Of a stretch of DNA of 37,128 nucleotides, positions 1-8,318 are shown one piece after another. Where the stretch lies: contig JADHVQ010000014.1 in the NCBI GenBank assembly GCA_016783905.1, positions 1 to 37,128 of the forward strand, read 5' to 3'. Source of the stretch: Bacteroidales bacterium (GTDB lineage Bacteria > Bacteroidota > Bacteroidia > Bacteroidales > FEN-979). How positions within the stretch are numbered: position 1 is the first letter of the stretch; each line of letters opens with the position of its first letter. Both the position numbers and the translations under genes were made by a program. The notes beneath the pieces were generated by a model. The model made no database searches and was not told the origin of the DNA. It saw only the letters and a list, made by a program, of their open reading frames with translations.

Positions 1-755
1 ACGGCAAAGACGTCCCGGTTATAGGAGTTGGCGATATCGGCAGTGATCAGCGCCCCTCCCTTCCTGGCTGCTTCTACCACAATGAGGGCATCACATAGTC
101 CGGCAATGATGCGGTTTCGCTTTGGGAAGTTCTCCCGGTCGGGATTGGTTCCGCTAAAGAATTCGGTCAGCAATCCTCCACACGAAAGCATCTTTTCTGC
201 CAGTGAACTATTTGTGTAAGGATAGATCCGGTCGAGGCCATGACCCAACACGGCTACAGTGGGTAGTTCACCATCCAGGGACGCCCGGTGTGCACAGCTG
301 TCGATCCCGTATGCCAGGCCGCTGACAACCAGTGGCCGATGGGTTGCCAGGCCGGTTACCAGTTCCCTGCAGATCCGTTTCCCATAACTGGTAGCGCTCC
401 GGGTCCCCACCACCCCTACTACCCGGTCTTCGTTCAGGTTGGCATTTCCCTTATAGAAGAGCAGTAAAGGTCCGTCGATGCAGTGAACCAGCCGTCTGGG
501 GTACAATGGATCCTGAAAGAAGAGAGGCGAAATACCAAATCGGGCGATGAAAGCCATCTCCTGTTCAGCCCGCAACAAAATCTCTTTGTTTCCCACCCCC
601 CGGCTCAACACCTCCCCTACTCCTCTCACCTTCTGAAGGATCTGTTTTGGCTCGCGGAATACAGCTTCCGCGCTACCGCACATCGTCACCAGCTTTTTCC
701 CCAGTACATCCCCGATCCCCGGGATCAGACAGAGGGCAATCTGATACAATAGCAT
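1..755 (-). CDS. dprA: DNA processing protein DprA (C-terminus cut off by window edge)
   Basis: DprA/Smf binds incoming single-stranded DNA and loads RecA during natural transformation. I translated the minus strand from the ATG at 755; about 251 codons lie in the window and no stop is reached before position 1. The N-terminal part has a helix-hairpin-helix-like stretch (IPGIGDVLGKKL, then VRGVGEVLSRGVG). The Rossmann-like DprA core follows with GTRSATSYG, the signature SGLAYGID (near 301-360), then NFPKRNRIIAGL and GGALITADIA. These motifs are diagnostic of the family. The C-terminal winged helix, if present, is outside the window. It is divergent from the glycosyltransferase at 858, with about 100 bp between the two starts. 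In Bacteroidota dprA is widely kept whether or not competence is known. Confidence 0.93.
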   Translation of the reverse strand, partial: MLLYQIALCLIPGIGDVLGKKLVTMCGSAEAVFREPKQILQKVRGVGEVLSRGVGNKEILLRAEQEMAFIARFGISPLFFQDPLYPRRLVHCIDGPLLLFYKGNANLNEDRVVGVVGTRSATSYGKRICRELVTGLATHRPLVVSGLAYGIDSCAHRASLDGELPTVAVLGHGLDRIYPYTNSSLAEKMLSCGGLLTEFFSGTNPDRENFPKRNRIIAGLCDALIVVEAARKGGALITADIANSYNRDVFA

Positions 756-844
756 CGTTTGTCGTTTACCCCATTAATCGGGTTTAGGGTTAAAAAGTAA
801 TACCCAGTTTTCCACAATTTTGCAATATCTGCTGAATCACAGGG

Positions 845-852
845 TATATTTG
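845..852 (+). promoter_or_regulatory. Putative -7 promoter box of the glycosyltransferase gene
   Basis: TATATTTG matches the Bacteroidetes -7 consensus TAnnTTTG exactly. A TTTG at 819-822 could be the -33 element, but its 22-bp spacing is longer than the usual 19-20. The box ends five bases before the ATG at 858, so the transcript would have almost no leader. Confidence 0.5.
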
Positions 853-857
853 CAAGG

Positions 858-1964
858 ATGGAGAGCCCGGAGAAGAATAAAAGCGTGTTGGTTTGCCCTC
901 TCGACTGGGGGATTGGCCACGCCACGCGGTGTGTTCCCGTGATCAGACATTTTCTCGATCAGGGATTCCGGGTGGTGATCGCATCTGACCGGCGCCCACT
1001 GGCATTTCTCCGGCGCGAATTCCCGGACCTCGAGTTCGTAAGATTTCCAGGAACCCATGTCATCTATCCGCAACGGTCGATCATGGCCATGAAAATGCTG
1101 ATCCAGGGCCCAAAACTGTTCGGTGGGATACGCAAGGAACATAAACTCCTCCGGAAAATCATCGACGAACAGGAAATCGACCTGGTTTTTTCCGACAACC
1201 GCTATGGATTGTGGAGTGCAGATGTCCCTTCGATCTTTATGACCCACCAGCTCCAGATCAAAGTGCCCCGTTACCTGAACCTGTTCTCCCCACTGCTGCA
1301 ACGGTTCATTTACGCGATCATCCGGAAATATCATGAATGCTGGATTCCCGACTTCGAAAGCCACAAAGGGCTGGCAGGAGAACTTTCCCATCCGGCCAGG
1401 ATACCGGATCATGTCTATTACATCGGGACCCTCTCGAGGTTCTCAGGCGCCATGAATAAACACGTTTCTACTGAGATCCACCCATTCGAAGTCCTGGTTC
1501 TCCTCTCGGGCCCGGAACCACAGAGAACCATCCTGGAGGAGACATTGCTGGGACAACTGCAGCATACCGATATTCAGACCGTGATTGTGAGGGGGATCAC
1601 GGAGAGACAAGAGGAGAGGCAGTTTTCAGAACATATCCGGATTTTCTCCCACCTGGAGTCGGATTCACTGCAGGAGTATATCCGGCATGCACTCGTCGTG
1701 ATTTGCCGCTCCGGCTACTCCAGCATCATGGATATCACTGCTATGGGGAAGAGAGCCATCTTCATTCCTACCCCCGGTCAAACCGAACAGGAATACCTGG
1801 CCAGCTACCTGATGGCCAAAAAGATCTATTTCTCCATGGCCCAAAAAGATTTTGACCTGATCTACGCGTTGGAGATGTCAAAAAACTACCCCGGAATGGT
1901 ACTGGAAAATGATTATCAGGAGCTGAGGGAGAGAATCGCCTTGATTGCACATCATTGCACATGA
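858..1964 (+). CDS. MurG-like GT-B family glycosyltransferase, Bacteroidota type
   Basis: This 368-residue protein resembles glycosyltransferase family 28/MurG-type enzymes, which move a sugar from a nucleotide-sugar donor. The N-terminus carries DWGIGHATR (residues 16-24), a glycine-rich acceptor-side loop typical of GT-B folds. The C-terminal half has RSGYSS (284-289) and PTPGQTEQE (304-312), where MurG-like enzymes bind the donor nucleotide. No signal peptide or membrane segment is evident, so it is probably cytosolic or peripheral. True MurG normally sits in the division/cell-wall cluster; here the gene is alone, so the substrate is unknown and the protein is better described as a MurG-like paralogue. 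The last codons lie in a 10-bp tandem repeat (1943-1981). It converges on lgt. Confidence 0.8.
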   Translation: MESPEKNKSVLVCPLDWGIGHATRCVPVIRHFLDQGFRVVIASDRRPLAFLRREFPDLEFVRFPGTHVIYPQRSIMAMKMLIQGPKLFGGIRKEHKLLRKIIDEQEIDLVFSDNRYGLWSADVPSIFMTHQLQIKVPRYLNLFSPLLQRFIYAIIRKYHECWIPDFESHKGLAGELSHPARIPDHVYYIGTLSRFSGAMNKHVSTEIHPFEVLVLLSGPEPQRTILEETLLGQLQHTDIQTVIVRGITERQEERQFSEHIRIFSHLESDSLQEYIRHALVVICRSGYSSIMDITAMGKRAIFIPTPGQTEQEYLASYLMAKKIYFSMAQKDFDLIYALEMSKNYPGMVLENDYQELRERIALIAHHCT

Positions 1965-1981
1965 TTGCACATCATTGCCAT
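1943..1981. repeat. 10-bp tandem repeat at the 3' end of the glycosyltransferase gene
   Basis: Units are gattgcacat (1943-1952), cattgcacat (1953-1962), gattgcacat (1963-1972) and a degenerate cattgccat (1973-1981). The TGA stop at 1962-1964 lies inside the array, so the terminal residues AHHCT are repeat-encoded. Confidence 0.85.
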
Positions 1982-1992
1982 GATTTCGCTTA

Positions 1993-2032
1993 TTCACCAT
2001 TTCACCATCTCACCATTTCACCATTTCACCAT
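1993..2032. repeat. 8-bp tandem repeat overlapping the end of lgt
   Basis: Five head-to-tail units of ttcaccat run from 1993 to 2032; the third reads ctcaccat. On the minus strand the right part encodes the last lgt residues (MVKW) and the TGA stop at 2018-2020. Confidence 0.9.
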
Positions 2033-2824
2033 TTTCTTTGCCCTCACCACAAAGTAAACTCCCGCCAACACAAACGGAATACTAAGCCACTGGCCCATGT
2101 TCAGTGCCATGGTGGCTTCGAATCCCACCTGGGGCTCTTTCACGAACTCAATTAAGATTCGTATGCCGAAGATGAGGAGCAGGAACATGCCGAAGAGAAA
2201 ACCCAGTTCGGGTTTACCGTTTTTCCGGTAATAGTACCAAATGAGATAGAAAAAGATCAACAGGTACGACAGGGCTTCGTAGATCTGCGTCGGATGCCGG
2301 GGATCTTCCGCCTCTAAAGGATTCAATGCCCTTGTAAAAATGAAACCCCAGGGAAGGGTCGTCACATGGCCAAAAATCTCCGAATTCATCAGGTTTCCCA
2401 ACCGGATCAGGCATCCGGCCAGGGCCACGACAATGACAACTCGGTCGATGACCCACAGGAAAGGCCGTTTCTTTACAATTGAAAAGATGATCAGGGCTCC
2501 AACGATGCCGATCGCAGATCCGTGGCTGGCGAGCCCTCCCTCCCATATTGCAAAGATCCTCAGGGGGTGGGAGAGATAGTAATCAGGTTCATAGAAAAGG
2601 CAATGTCCTAACCTGGCTCCAATAAGCGTGCCGATGATCATGTAAGTGGTTACGGAGTCGAGCACCTTCAGCGGAACACCCTCCTTCCGGAACATCCGCT
2701 GCAGGATAAGATAACCAAAAACAAAGCCAAGTGCAAACAATACTCCATACCACCTTACCGCAAGGCTGCCGATTCGAAAGATCTCCGGGTTGGGATTCCA
2801 CGTTATGAATATCGTAAAGGGCAT
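2018..2824 (-). CDS. lgt: Prolipoprotein diacylglyceryl transferase
   Basis: Lgt transfers diacylglycerol from phosphatidylglycerol to the lipobox cysteine of prolipoproteins in the inner membrane. The 268-residue protein is polytopic and of normal length. Key residues known from E. coli Lgt are present with an offset of about two: His101 in ASHG, then Arg141, Asn144 and Glu149 in RLGNLMNSEIFG, and the HPTQIYEA motif (177-184). The ATG at 2824 gives the usual start. It follows the DUF2723 gene by 44 bp on the same strand and is probably co-transcribed. The window has clients for it, such as the lipoproteins at 8186 and 35383. The C-terminus and stop codon are contributed by an 8-bp tandem repeat. 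Confidence 0.97.
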   Translation of the reverse strand: MPFTIFITWNPNPEIFRIGSLAVRWYGVLFALGFVFGYLILQRMFRKEGVPLKVLDSVTTYMIIGTLIGARLGHCLFYEPDYYLSHPLRIFAIWEGGLASHGSAIGIVGALIIFSIVKKRPFLWVIDRVVIVVALAGCLIRLGNLMNSEIFGHVTTLPWGFIFTRALNPLEAEDPRHPTQIYEALSYLLIFFYLIWYYYRKNGKPELGFLFGMFLLLIFGIRILIEFVKEPQVGFEATMALNMGQWLSIPFVLAGVYFVVRAKKMVKW

Positions 2825-2868
2825 AGGTTATAAATTTCAGATAACTTGATTTTTGGATGGCTGGATAA

Positions 2869-5800
2869 CTAGTTAGCCTGGAACTGCATGCGTTGTGTAA
2901 ACAGTGAATCCAGCTTCGTTGCCACTTCCGTCTGGCCGTAAGTCCGGGCAACACGACCCAGGTCCCTCAACACACTCAATGCCGTTCTCACATCCTGGTC
3001 ATAGTAAGCCTGTTCCGGCCCCTGCACAGCATTGTAAAAATCGAGGTCCTGTCCGTACGTCTCTGCCAGCCGCTCCAGGATCAGGTTCCCTTTTTCCGGT
3101 TCATCTACCTGATAATAGAGTTCTGCATAGGGGATCATATAGAGATCCCACGGAAATTTGCTTTCCGGGAAATATTCCAGATAGGTATCCATCAATACTT
3201 TTGTCTCCTCTTTATTACCCATCTCCATCATCCCCTTAGCCGTTCTCAGAATGTTTGTCTTGGGACGGATGGCGTTGTTCTGACTCTCGGGATCAATGTA
3301 AACATGCGGATCATTCAGGTTACCCCAGGTACAGTTATTCAGAAAAACATCCGTAGAAGCGATGGGGTCAACACTCCCCAGTCCGGAAATATACTCTTCC
3401 TGATAAGCTCGTACAGGCATAAACTTATAGACAAATCCGGTTACGTAACACATGGAGTCCATGTTGAAGACATGATTTACGCTGGAAGGGGCCGCAAAGT
3501 AGAGCGGCCTTGTGAAATTGGTAGTGGCAATCAGGTCCAGAAGCATTATATCATTCTTATATAGCTGGTTGGACCGGATGGTCCAGTAGATGGTATCCAC
3601 CATGCGATCCGCCAGTTCAGGAGGCACGATACCGTATTTCAGGCAGTTCTCCTTGTTGACTGTCAATTTGATCTTCTTTGCCGGGAAGAACTTGATCCGC
3701 TGTCCGTTCTGAAGGGTCAGATAGGTTTGCGGACTGGTGTTCTTGATCCACCCGATCAGGTCTCTAAGCTCCACATAATCATTGAATCCTACATTATAAT
3801 AGGGGAGGATATCGTTGGTTCCCTGTCGGTAATCCTTTTGCGGAAGGGTTAAAGGGATTGGGTCCGAGTCGTACATTTTTTTGTAAAGCTGATCGATGTA
3901 CCACGCTCCCGAAGCAAGCATCAGGTTGACCACGCGTACATCCGTCCGGATCCCTTCCACCTCCTGGTCGTACCAGAGCGGGAACGTGTCGTTATCCCCG
4001 TTGGTAAAGAGGATTGACTGAGGTTCGCAGGAGTTGAGGTAATTGGCGGCAAAATCGCGACAGGCATACTTGCCTGAGCGGTCGTGGTCGTCCCAGTTTT
4101 GCTGGGCCATCAAACCGGGTACCAGGATCAGGGTGACAGCAAATACGATACCCACGGAAACCTTCTCATTCACCTTACTCTTCATCCACTCAACGAGCTG
4201 GATCACCCCGATGCCGATCCAGATAGCAAAGGCATAATAAGAGGCAGCGTAGGCATAATCCCTTTCACGTGGCTCATAAGGCTGCTGGTTCAGGTAGACC
4301 AGGATCGCCAGACCGGTCATGATAAAGAGGGAAGCCACCACAATGGTATCCCGGTAATCCTTTTTCAGGTGAAAGATCAACCCGAGGATCCCGAGGATCA
4401 AAGGGAGGAAAAAATAGGTGTTGTGGGCACGGCTCTGCATGGAGTCGGGCAGGTTGGTCTGGTCGTGTCCCAGTCGCATCTTGTCGATGAACGGGATCCC
4501 GGAGATCCAGTTGCCATTGGCCGGCCCGCCAAATCCCTGGGTATCATTCTGCCGGCCGGCAAAGTTCCACATGAAATAGCGGATATACATATGGCCGATC
4601 TGGTAGCTGAAAAAGTACTTCAGGTTCTCTCCGAATGTAGGCCGGTTTCGGGTCTCTGTCTTTCCGTCAGGACCGGTGATGGTGATTGGTGTCCCCTCAC
4701 CTCCCCAGTTTTTGTAAAATGCCTCTGATCCTTTCCGTGCACGGCTCCACATTCGTGGGAAAAGGGTTGTGAAGCGCTCGTCATAAACAGGGATGGTTCC
4801 TTTCCGGTCATCGATAACGATATATTTTCCAGCCTCATCATCCCGGCGGTAAACCGGAGTGCCATCATCATAATCAACAATTGGTGCATTCCAGTATTGA
4901 CCATATGCGATCGGCCAGTCTCCATATTGTTCCCTGTTCAGGTAAGAGAGCATACTGATAGCGTCTTTCGGGGCATTTTCGTTGATCGGCGTGTCGGCGT
5001 TGGCCCGGATGATCAGCATCACAAACGAGGAGTAGCCGATCAGGATAAAGGTAATTCCCAGGATGATGGTGTTCCAGATCACCTGCTGCTTCTTCCTGGT
5101 AAACCAGAGACCCCAAACGATCAGTCCAATCAGCAACAGGAAATAGAAAATAGTGCCGGAGTTGAACGGAAGTCCGAAACCGTTCACAAAGAGCAGCTCA
5201 AACTTGGCCGATAGCTTCACCACCCAGGGGATGATGATAAACATGATAAAGGCCAGGATAAAGATTGAAATGATAGCCGTGAAAATCATCCCCCATCGGG
5301 TAGGTTTGAATTTCTTGAAATAATAGACAAATGAGATCGCGGGGATCGCCAGCAGGTTCAGCATGTGAACTCCCACTGAGAGACCAATGGTGAAAGCCAG
5401 CAATATGAGCCATCGATAGGAATGCTTTTCGTCAGCCTGCTCTTCCCATTTCAGGATGATCCAGAAAGCCAGGGCGGTCATGAGTGCCGACATGGCGTAA
5501 ACTTCCCCTTCTACCGCCGAGAACCAAAAGGTATCGCTGAAGGTATAAGTCAGGGATCCGATGAAACCAGCGGCAAAGATGGTATACATTCTGCCATCTG
5601 TCATCTCCCCGTCGGAAGCCACCAGCTTTTTAGCCAGCATGGTGATGGACCAGAAAAGAAAGAGGATGGTGAGGCTGCTGCAGAGTGCCATCATGATATT
5701 GACCATCAGCGCAACCTGGGAAGTATCGCCAAATGCAAAGAGGGAGAAGAACCGGCCCAGAAGCTGAAAAGTAGGTGCTCCGGGAGGGTGACCAACCTGT

Positions 5801-5946
5801 AACTTATAAGCGGTGGCAATATACTCTCCGCAGTCCCACCAGCTGGCGGTGGGTTCAATGGTCAGAAGGTAAACCACGGATGCGATGACAAAGACAGCCC
5901 AGCCAAAGATCCGGTTGAGGTTTTTGTAATTTTTCATGGAAGACAA
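2869..5946 (-). CDS. DUF2723 (GT117-type) integral membrane glycosyltransferase-like protein
   Basis: This is a 1025-residue membrane protein of the DUF2723 family, named glycosyltransferase family 117 in many Bacteroidota annotations. The N-terminal half is strongly hydrophobic with many predicted membrane segments. Its first outward loop carries EPTASWWDCGE (residues 31-41), the conserved acidic motif expected of GT-C enzymes that use lipid-linked sugars. The C-terminal 350 or so residues are soluble and probably periplasmic. The family is thought to glycosylate envelope molecules, but donor and acceptor are not evident here. The start could be Met1 (5946) or Met4 (5937). It is upstream of lgt in a likely two-gene operon. 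It is divergent from tRNA-Gln; no perfect promoter was found on this strand. Confidence 0.88.
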   Translation of the reverse strand: MSSMKNYKNLNRIFGWAVFVIASVVYLLTIEPTASWWDCGEYIATAYKLQVGHPPGAPTFQLLGRFFSLFAFGDTSQVALMVNIMMALCSSLTILFLFWSITMLAKKLVASDGEMTDGRMYTIFAAGFIGSLTYTFSDTFWFSAVEGEVYAMSALMTALAFWIILKWEEQADEKHSYRWLILLAFTIGLSVGVHMLNLLAIPAISFVYYFKKFKPTRWGMIFTAIISIFILAFIMFIIIPWVVKLSAKFELLFVNGFGLPFNSGTIFYFLLLIGLIVWGLWFTRKKQQVIWNTIILGITFILIGYSSFVMLIIRANADTPINENAPKDAISMLSYLNREQYGDWPIAYGQYWNAPIVDYDDGTPVYRRDDEAGKYIVIDDRKGTIPVYDERFTTLFPRMWSRARKGSEAFYKNWGGEGTPITITGPDGKTETRNRPTFGENLKYFFSYQIGHMYIRYFMWNFAGRQNDTQGFGGPANGNWISGIPFIDKMRLGHDQTNLPDSMQSRAHNTYFFLPLILGILGLIFHLKKDYRDTIVVASLFIMTGLAILVYLNQQPYEPRERDYAYAASYYAFAIWIGIGVIQLVEWMKSKVNEKVSVGIVFAVTLILVPGLMAQQNWDDHDRSGKYACRDFAANYLNSCEPQSILFTNGDNDTFPLWYDQEVEGIRTDVRVVNLMLASGAWYIDQLYKKMYDSDPIPLTLPQKDYRQGTNDILPYYNVGFNDYVELRDLIGWIKNTSPQTYLTLQNGQRIKFFPAKKIKLTVNKENCLKYGIVPPELADRMVDTIYWTIRSNQLYKNDIMLLDLIATTNFTRPLYFAAPSSVNHVFNMDSMCYVTGFVYKFMPVRAYQEEYISGLGSVDPIASTDVFLNNCTWGNLNDPHVYIDPESQNNAIRPKTNILRTAKGMMEMGNKEETKVLMDTYLEYFPESKFPWDLYMIPYAELYYQVDEPEKGNLILERLAETYGQDLDFYNAVQGPEQAYYDQDVRTALSVLRDLGRVARTYGQTEVATKLDSLFTQRMQFQAN

Positions 5947-6000
5947 ATTGACTACAATGCTTTTCAGGCAACGAAAGTACGAAAATTAGTTAGTTTGTTT

Positions 6001-6008
6001 TATCTTTG
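6001..6008 (+). promoter_or_regulatory. Putative -7 promoter box for tRNA-Gln
   Basis: TATCTTTG is a perfect -7 box, about 70 bp upstream of the mature tRNA 5' end. No clear TTTG occurs at the expected -33 distance. It is the only candidate between the DUF2723 start and the tRNA. Confidence 0.5.
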
Positions 6009-6044
6009 CCCGCGAATTCGATTTTCGAATCCTTTATGCTGAAT

Positions 6045-6071
6045 TCGTCATTCGTAAATCGTCATTCGTAA
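6045..6071. repeat. 13-bp direct repeat in the tRNA-Gln leader
   Basis: The sequence tcgtcattcgtaa occurs at 6045-6057 and again at 6059-6071, separated by one base. It lies between the putative promoter and the tRNA gene. Confidence 0.75.
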
Positions 6072-6078
6072 TTTGAAA

Positions 6079-6149
6079 TGACCCATGGTGTAATGGCAGC
6101 ACAAGAGATTTTGGTTCTCTCGGTCTAGGTTCGAGTCCTAGTGGGTCAA
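6079..6149 (+). tRNA. tRNA-Gln (anticodon TTG)
   Basis: The acceptor arms TGACCCA (6079-6085) and TGGGTCA (6142-6148) pair fully, with discriminator A at 6149. The anticodon arm has stem AGAGA/TCTCT (6104-6108 and 6116-6120) around a seven-base loop, with TTG at 6111-6113. The T arm contains the expected GGTTCGAGTCC core. The CCA end is not encoded. The reading is UUG for glutamine CAA/CAG codons. Confidence 0.96.
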
Positions 6150-6216
6150 CAACCTATCCAGGTGCTCATCCTTACAAATATCTATATACAATAATGAGAT
6201 ATTTCCTAAAGATATT

Positions 6217-6248
6217 TTTGATTTTTGAGATTTGCTTTTGTACATTTG
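6217..6248 (+). promoter_or_regulatory. Bacteroidetes-type promoter of the DUF5723 gene
   Basis: TTTG (6217-6220), a 20-bp spacer, then TACATTTG (6241-6248) match the -33/-7 pattern. The predicted transcript has a leader of about 20 bases before the ATG at 6275. Confidence 0.7.
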
Positions 6249-6274
6249 GGAGCTATTAACCAATAAAAGAGCCC

Positions 6275-7705
6275 ATGAAAAAGATCTTTACACTCGTTCT
6301 CTTTTTCCTCATTGTAAGCATCGGGTACTCCCAGATGGAGATCAGCGCTTTCAATGCCACAGGTGGCGGGTATTCCACCACCTTCCTCACCGATTACCAG
6401 TGCATCGGCGTAAATCCGGCCAACCTGGGTTGGACCTGGAACGAAAACAGCATGAATCTCGGTTTCCTGGAGACTGCTGTGGGAATTTATTCAGAGCCAT
6501 TGACCAGGAAGCAGGTGTGGGGAGACCTTTTTAACGAAAGCATCAACCTCGACTCTGCCGGGAAAGTCCTCGCCTCTACCGACTTTACCGACAAACTGTT
6601 GTGGGCGCAAGCCGGTGTTACGTGGTTTGGGTTCTCTTATCAGCATGAAAAGATCGGTGGTTTTGCTTTCACCATCCGCGACCGGATGTTATGGAGCACA
6701 ATAATGAATGATCAGGCTTCTGCCTTCCTGTTCCAGGGATATAACGCTTCCTACTTCGACAGCACAGCCAATGTAGGAACCGACAGTGTTACTGGATATT
6801 CCACCAATCCCCAGATGGCATCCGTTGTCTACAAGGGAACAAAGCTTCATGCCCTCTGGTACCGGGAATATAATTTAGGGTATGGAAGGAAGATCATGGA
6901 GAAAGAAGACTTTACCTGGTATGGAGGTATTGCCCTGAGATACATCACAGCCTATGGAGGATACCAATACTTTGAGGATCTTAGTAACCAAAAGGCGTTC
7001 AGTGCATTCTCTCCCATCTTTGAAGTGAATTACGATGAACCAACACCCTCCCAGATCACGAAGACCGGATTGAGAAGAGTGGGAGGCGGATTCGGATTCG
7101 ATCTGGGCTTTACCTTCCTGATCAAACAAAAGATCAGAATTGGTCTTGCCGTGAATGACATTGGTTGGATCACATACAACGGCAACGTATACTATGGCAA
7201 CGATGTCAATGTTTACAAGATTGAAACCGCCGGTATTGACAATTATAACATCTTCGCACAGGGTCAGCTGATCGAGGCCGACAACGCCCCGGGTGACCCG
7301 AGTATGTGGGTAGGCACTGCAAAGAAAAAGGTCAGTCTGGCCATGAACTTCCGGGGAGGCGCCAGTTATTTGATCAACGACAAGGTAGAAGTGGGGATCG
7401 ACTCTTACATCCCGCTAAACAAAGATATCCCGGGCCGTTATGAGAAAGCGATGATGGGCGTTGGTGTCCACTACGATCCGGCAAAATGGATCCAACTCTC
7501 CCTGGGCGTTGTCACCGGAGGGAAAGTAGGTACCAACGTGCCACTCGGTATAACCTTCATCCCTATAAGGAAAGAGCATACCACCTGGCAGATTGGATTT
7601 GCTACCCGCGATGTGATCTCCTTCTTCAAATCCAAAAATCCGACCGTTTCGTTTGCTTTTGGATTCCTGAGATTCAGCTTTGGCGAACTGAAGGGCGGAA
7701 GCTAG
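6275..7705 (+). CDS. DUF5723 family protein, probable outer-membrane beta-barrel
   Basis: This 476-residue protein begins with a clear signal peptide (MKKIFTLVLFFLIVSIGYSQ, cleavage near residue 20). The mature part opens with aromatic and glycine-rich segments including YQCIGVNPANLGW, typical of the Bacteroidota DUF5723 family. The body alternates short hydrophobic and polar stretches, as expected for beta-strands. It ends in an aromatic-rich strand (FAFGFLRFSFGELK) like those of outer-membrane barrels. No enzymatic motif is visible and its function is unknown. It has its own promoter and no co-directional partner; the next gene is convergent. Confidence 0.82.
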   Translation: MKKIFTLVLFFLIVSIGYSQMEISAFNATGGGYSTTFLTDYQCIGVNPANLGWTWNENSMNLGFLETAVGIYSEPLTRKQVWGDLFNESINLDSAGKVLASTDFTDKLLWAQAGVTWFGFSYQHEKIGGFAFTIRDRMLWSTIMNDQASAFLFQGYNASYFDSTANVGTDSVTGYSTNPQMASVVYKGTKLHALWYREYNLGYGRKIMEKEDFTWYGGIALRYITAYGGYQYFEDLSNQKAFSAFSPIFEVNYDEPTPSQITKTGLRRVGGGFGFDLGFTFLIKQKIRIGLAVNDIGWITYNGNVYYGNDVNVYKIETAGIDNYNIFAQGQLIEADNAPGDPSMWVGTAKKKVSLAMNFRGGASYLINDKVEVGIDSYIPLNKDIPGRYEKAMMGVGVHYDPAKWIQLSLGVVTGGKVGTNVPLGITFIPIRKEHTTWQIGFATRDVISFFKSKNPTVSFAFGFLRFSFGELKGGS

Positions 7706-7820
7706 GAAGAGCGCCGCAAATCCATGGGATGAAGCGGCATGATCATATAGAATCCGGAATGCCTCGGAGAACAATCTCCTGTAGGTCTCTCTGGAATGTC
7801 GGAATGTGAAGAGGCTTCCG

Positions 7821-8186
7821 TCAATTGACATCCACCGTTTTACTCTTGCTGACACTGCAACTGACATGATGATCCCCCGACAATGTGATGTTTGCCTTCA
7901 CCTCATATCGACCAGCCGTATCATACCGATGGGAAGTCGTCACACCGGTTTTTGTTTCGGAGGTGCCATCTCCAAACAACCACTCCACAGTAGTAGTAAA
8001 TTCTTCATCGTATTGTGTCAGTGAAAAGTCAATCTCCTTCGGATCGTCAGGATTAGCAATATAAGAAATCGATGTAAAGAGTAACTCAAGGCCGCAGTCA
8101 ATCACCTCTTCTGCCCTTTTTTTACAGGAGAGGGAGAGCATCAGGGCACAGAAAATAAGAATTCCCAGTTTTTTCATGATTGTCAA
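7821..8186 (-). CDS. Small PKD-domain lipoprotein
   Basis: This 121-residue protein has an N-terminal lipoprotein signal ending in LSLSC (Cys21 from the first Met). After a short linker comes a single PKD-like domain with WLFGDGTSE (residues 69-77) followed by SHRYDTAGRYEV, the usual PKD core. It is therefore probably a periplasmic or surface-anchored lipoprotein lipidated by Lgt. The start could be Met1 (8186) or Met4 (8177); the MKK start gives the more conventional signal peptide. It is divergent from the acyl-CoA carboxylase operon and convergent with the DUF5723 gene. A family-wide function is not known. Confidence 0.75.
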   Translation of the reverse strand: MTIMKKLGILIFCALMLSLSCKKRAEEVIDCGLELLFTSISYIANPDDPKEIDFSLTQYDEEFTTTVEWLFGDGTSETKTGVTTSHRYDTAGRYEVKANITLSGDHHVSCSVSKSKTVDVN

Positions 8187-8204
8187 AGGATTAAGATTGC
8201 GGGA

Positions 8205-8236
8205 TAAATATAAATATTTTCACTTACCTTTGCAAA
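8205..8236 (-). promoter_or_regulatory. Promoter of the PKD lipoprotein gene
   Basis: Read on the minus strand, TTTG (8236-8233), a 20-bp spacer and TATATTTA (8212-8205) fit the -33/-7 pattern with one mismatch at the last -7 base. Its -33 element directly abuts the divergent -7 box of the carboxylase operon. Confidence 0.55.
8225..8232 (+). promoter_or_regulatory. -7 box of the acyl-CoA carboxylase operon promoter
   Basis: TACCTTTG matches the -7 consensus exactly, leaving a leader of about 80 bases before the ATG at 8319. I could not identify a convincing -33 element at the usual spacing. Confidence 0.5.
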
Positions 8237-8318
8237 CTGCGTAAATTTTAAAAAAATATAATTACCTGATTTACAATATTTTATCGACTTTTTTGGATGA
8301 CTAATCAAATCTTTACAG

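Noticed and set aside
837-1412. 191-residue minus-strand frame opposite the glycosyltransferase
   Set aside because: Its sequence mirrors the real gene and has no motif; the plus-strand gene has clear GT-B motifs and a promoter box.
4084-4728. 214-residue open frame opposite the DUF2723 gene
   Set aside because: It is antisense to a conserved membrane protein, is rich in Asp/Gly/Val with low-complexity character, and matches no recognisable family.
7706-7820. Possible small gene between the DUF5723 and PKD lipoprotein genes
   Set aside because: The 115-bp spacer has no start with coding character and no RNA-like structure I could support.
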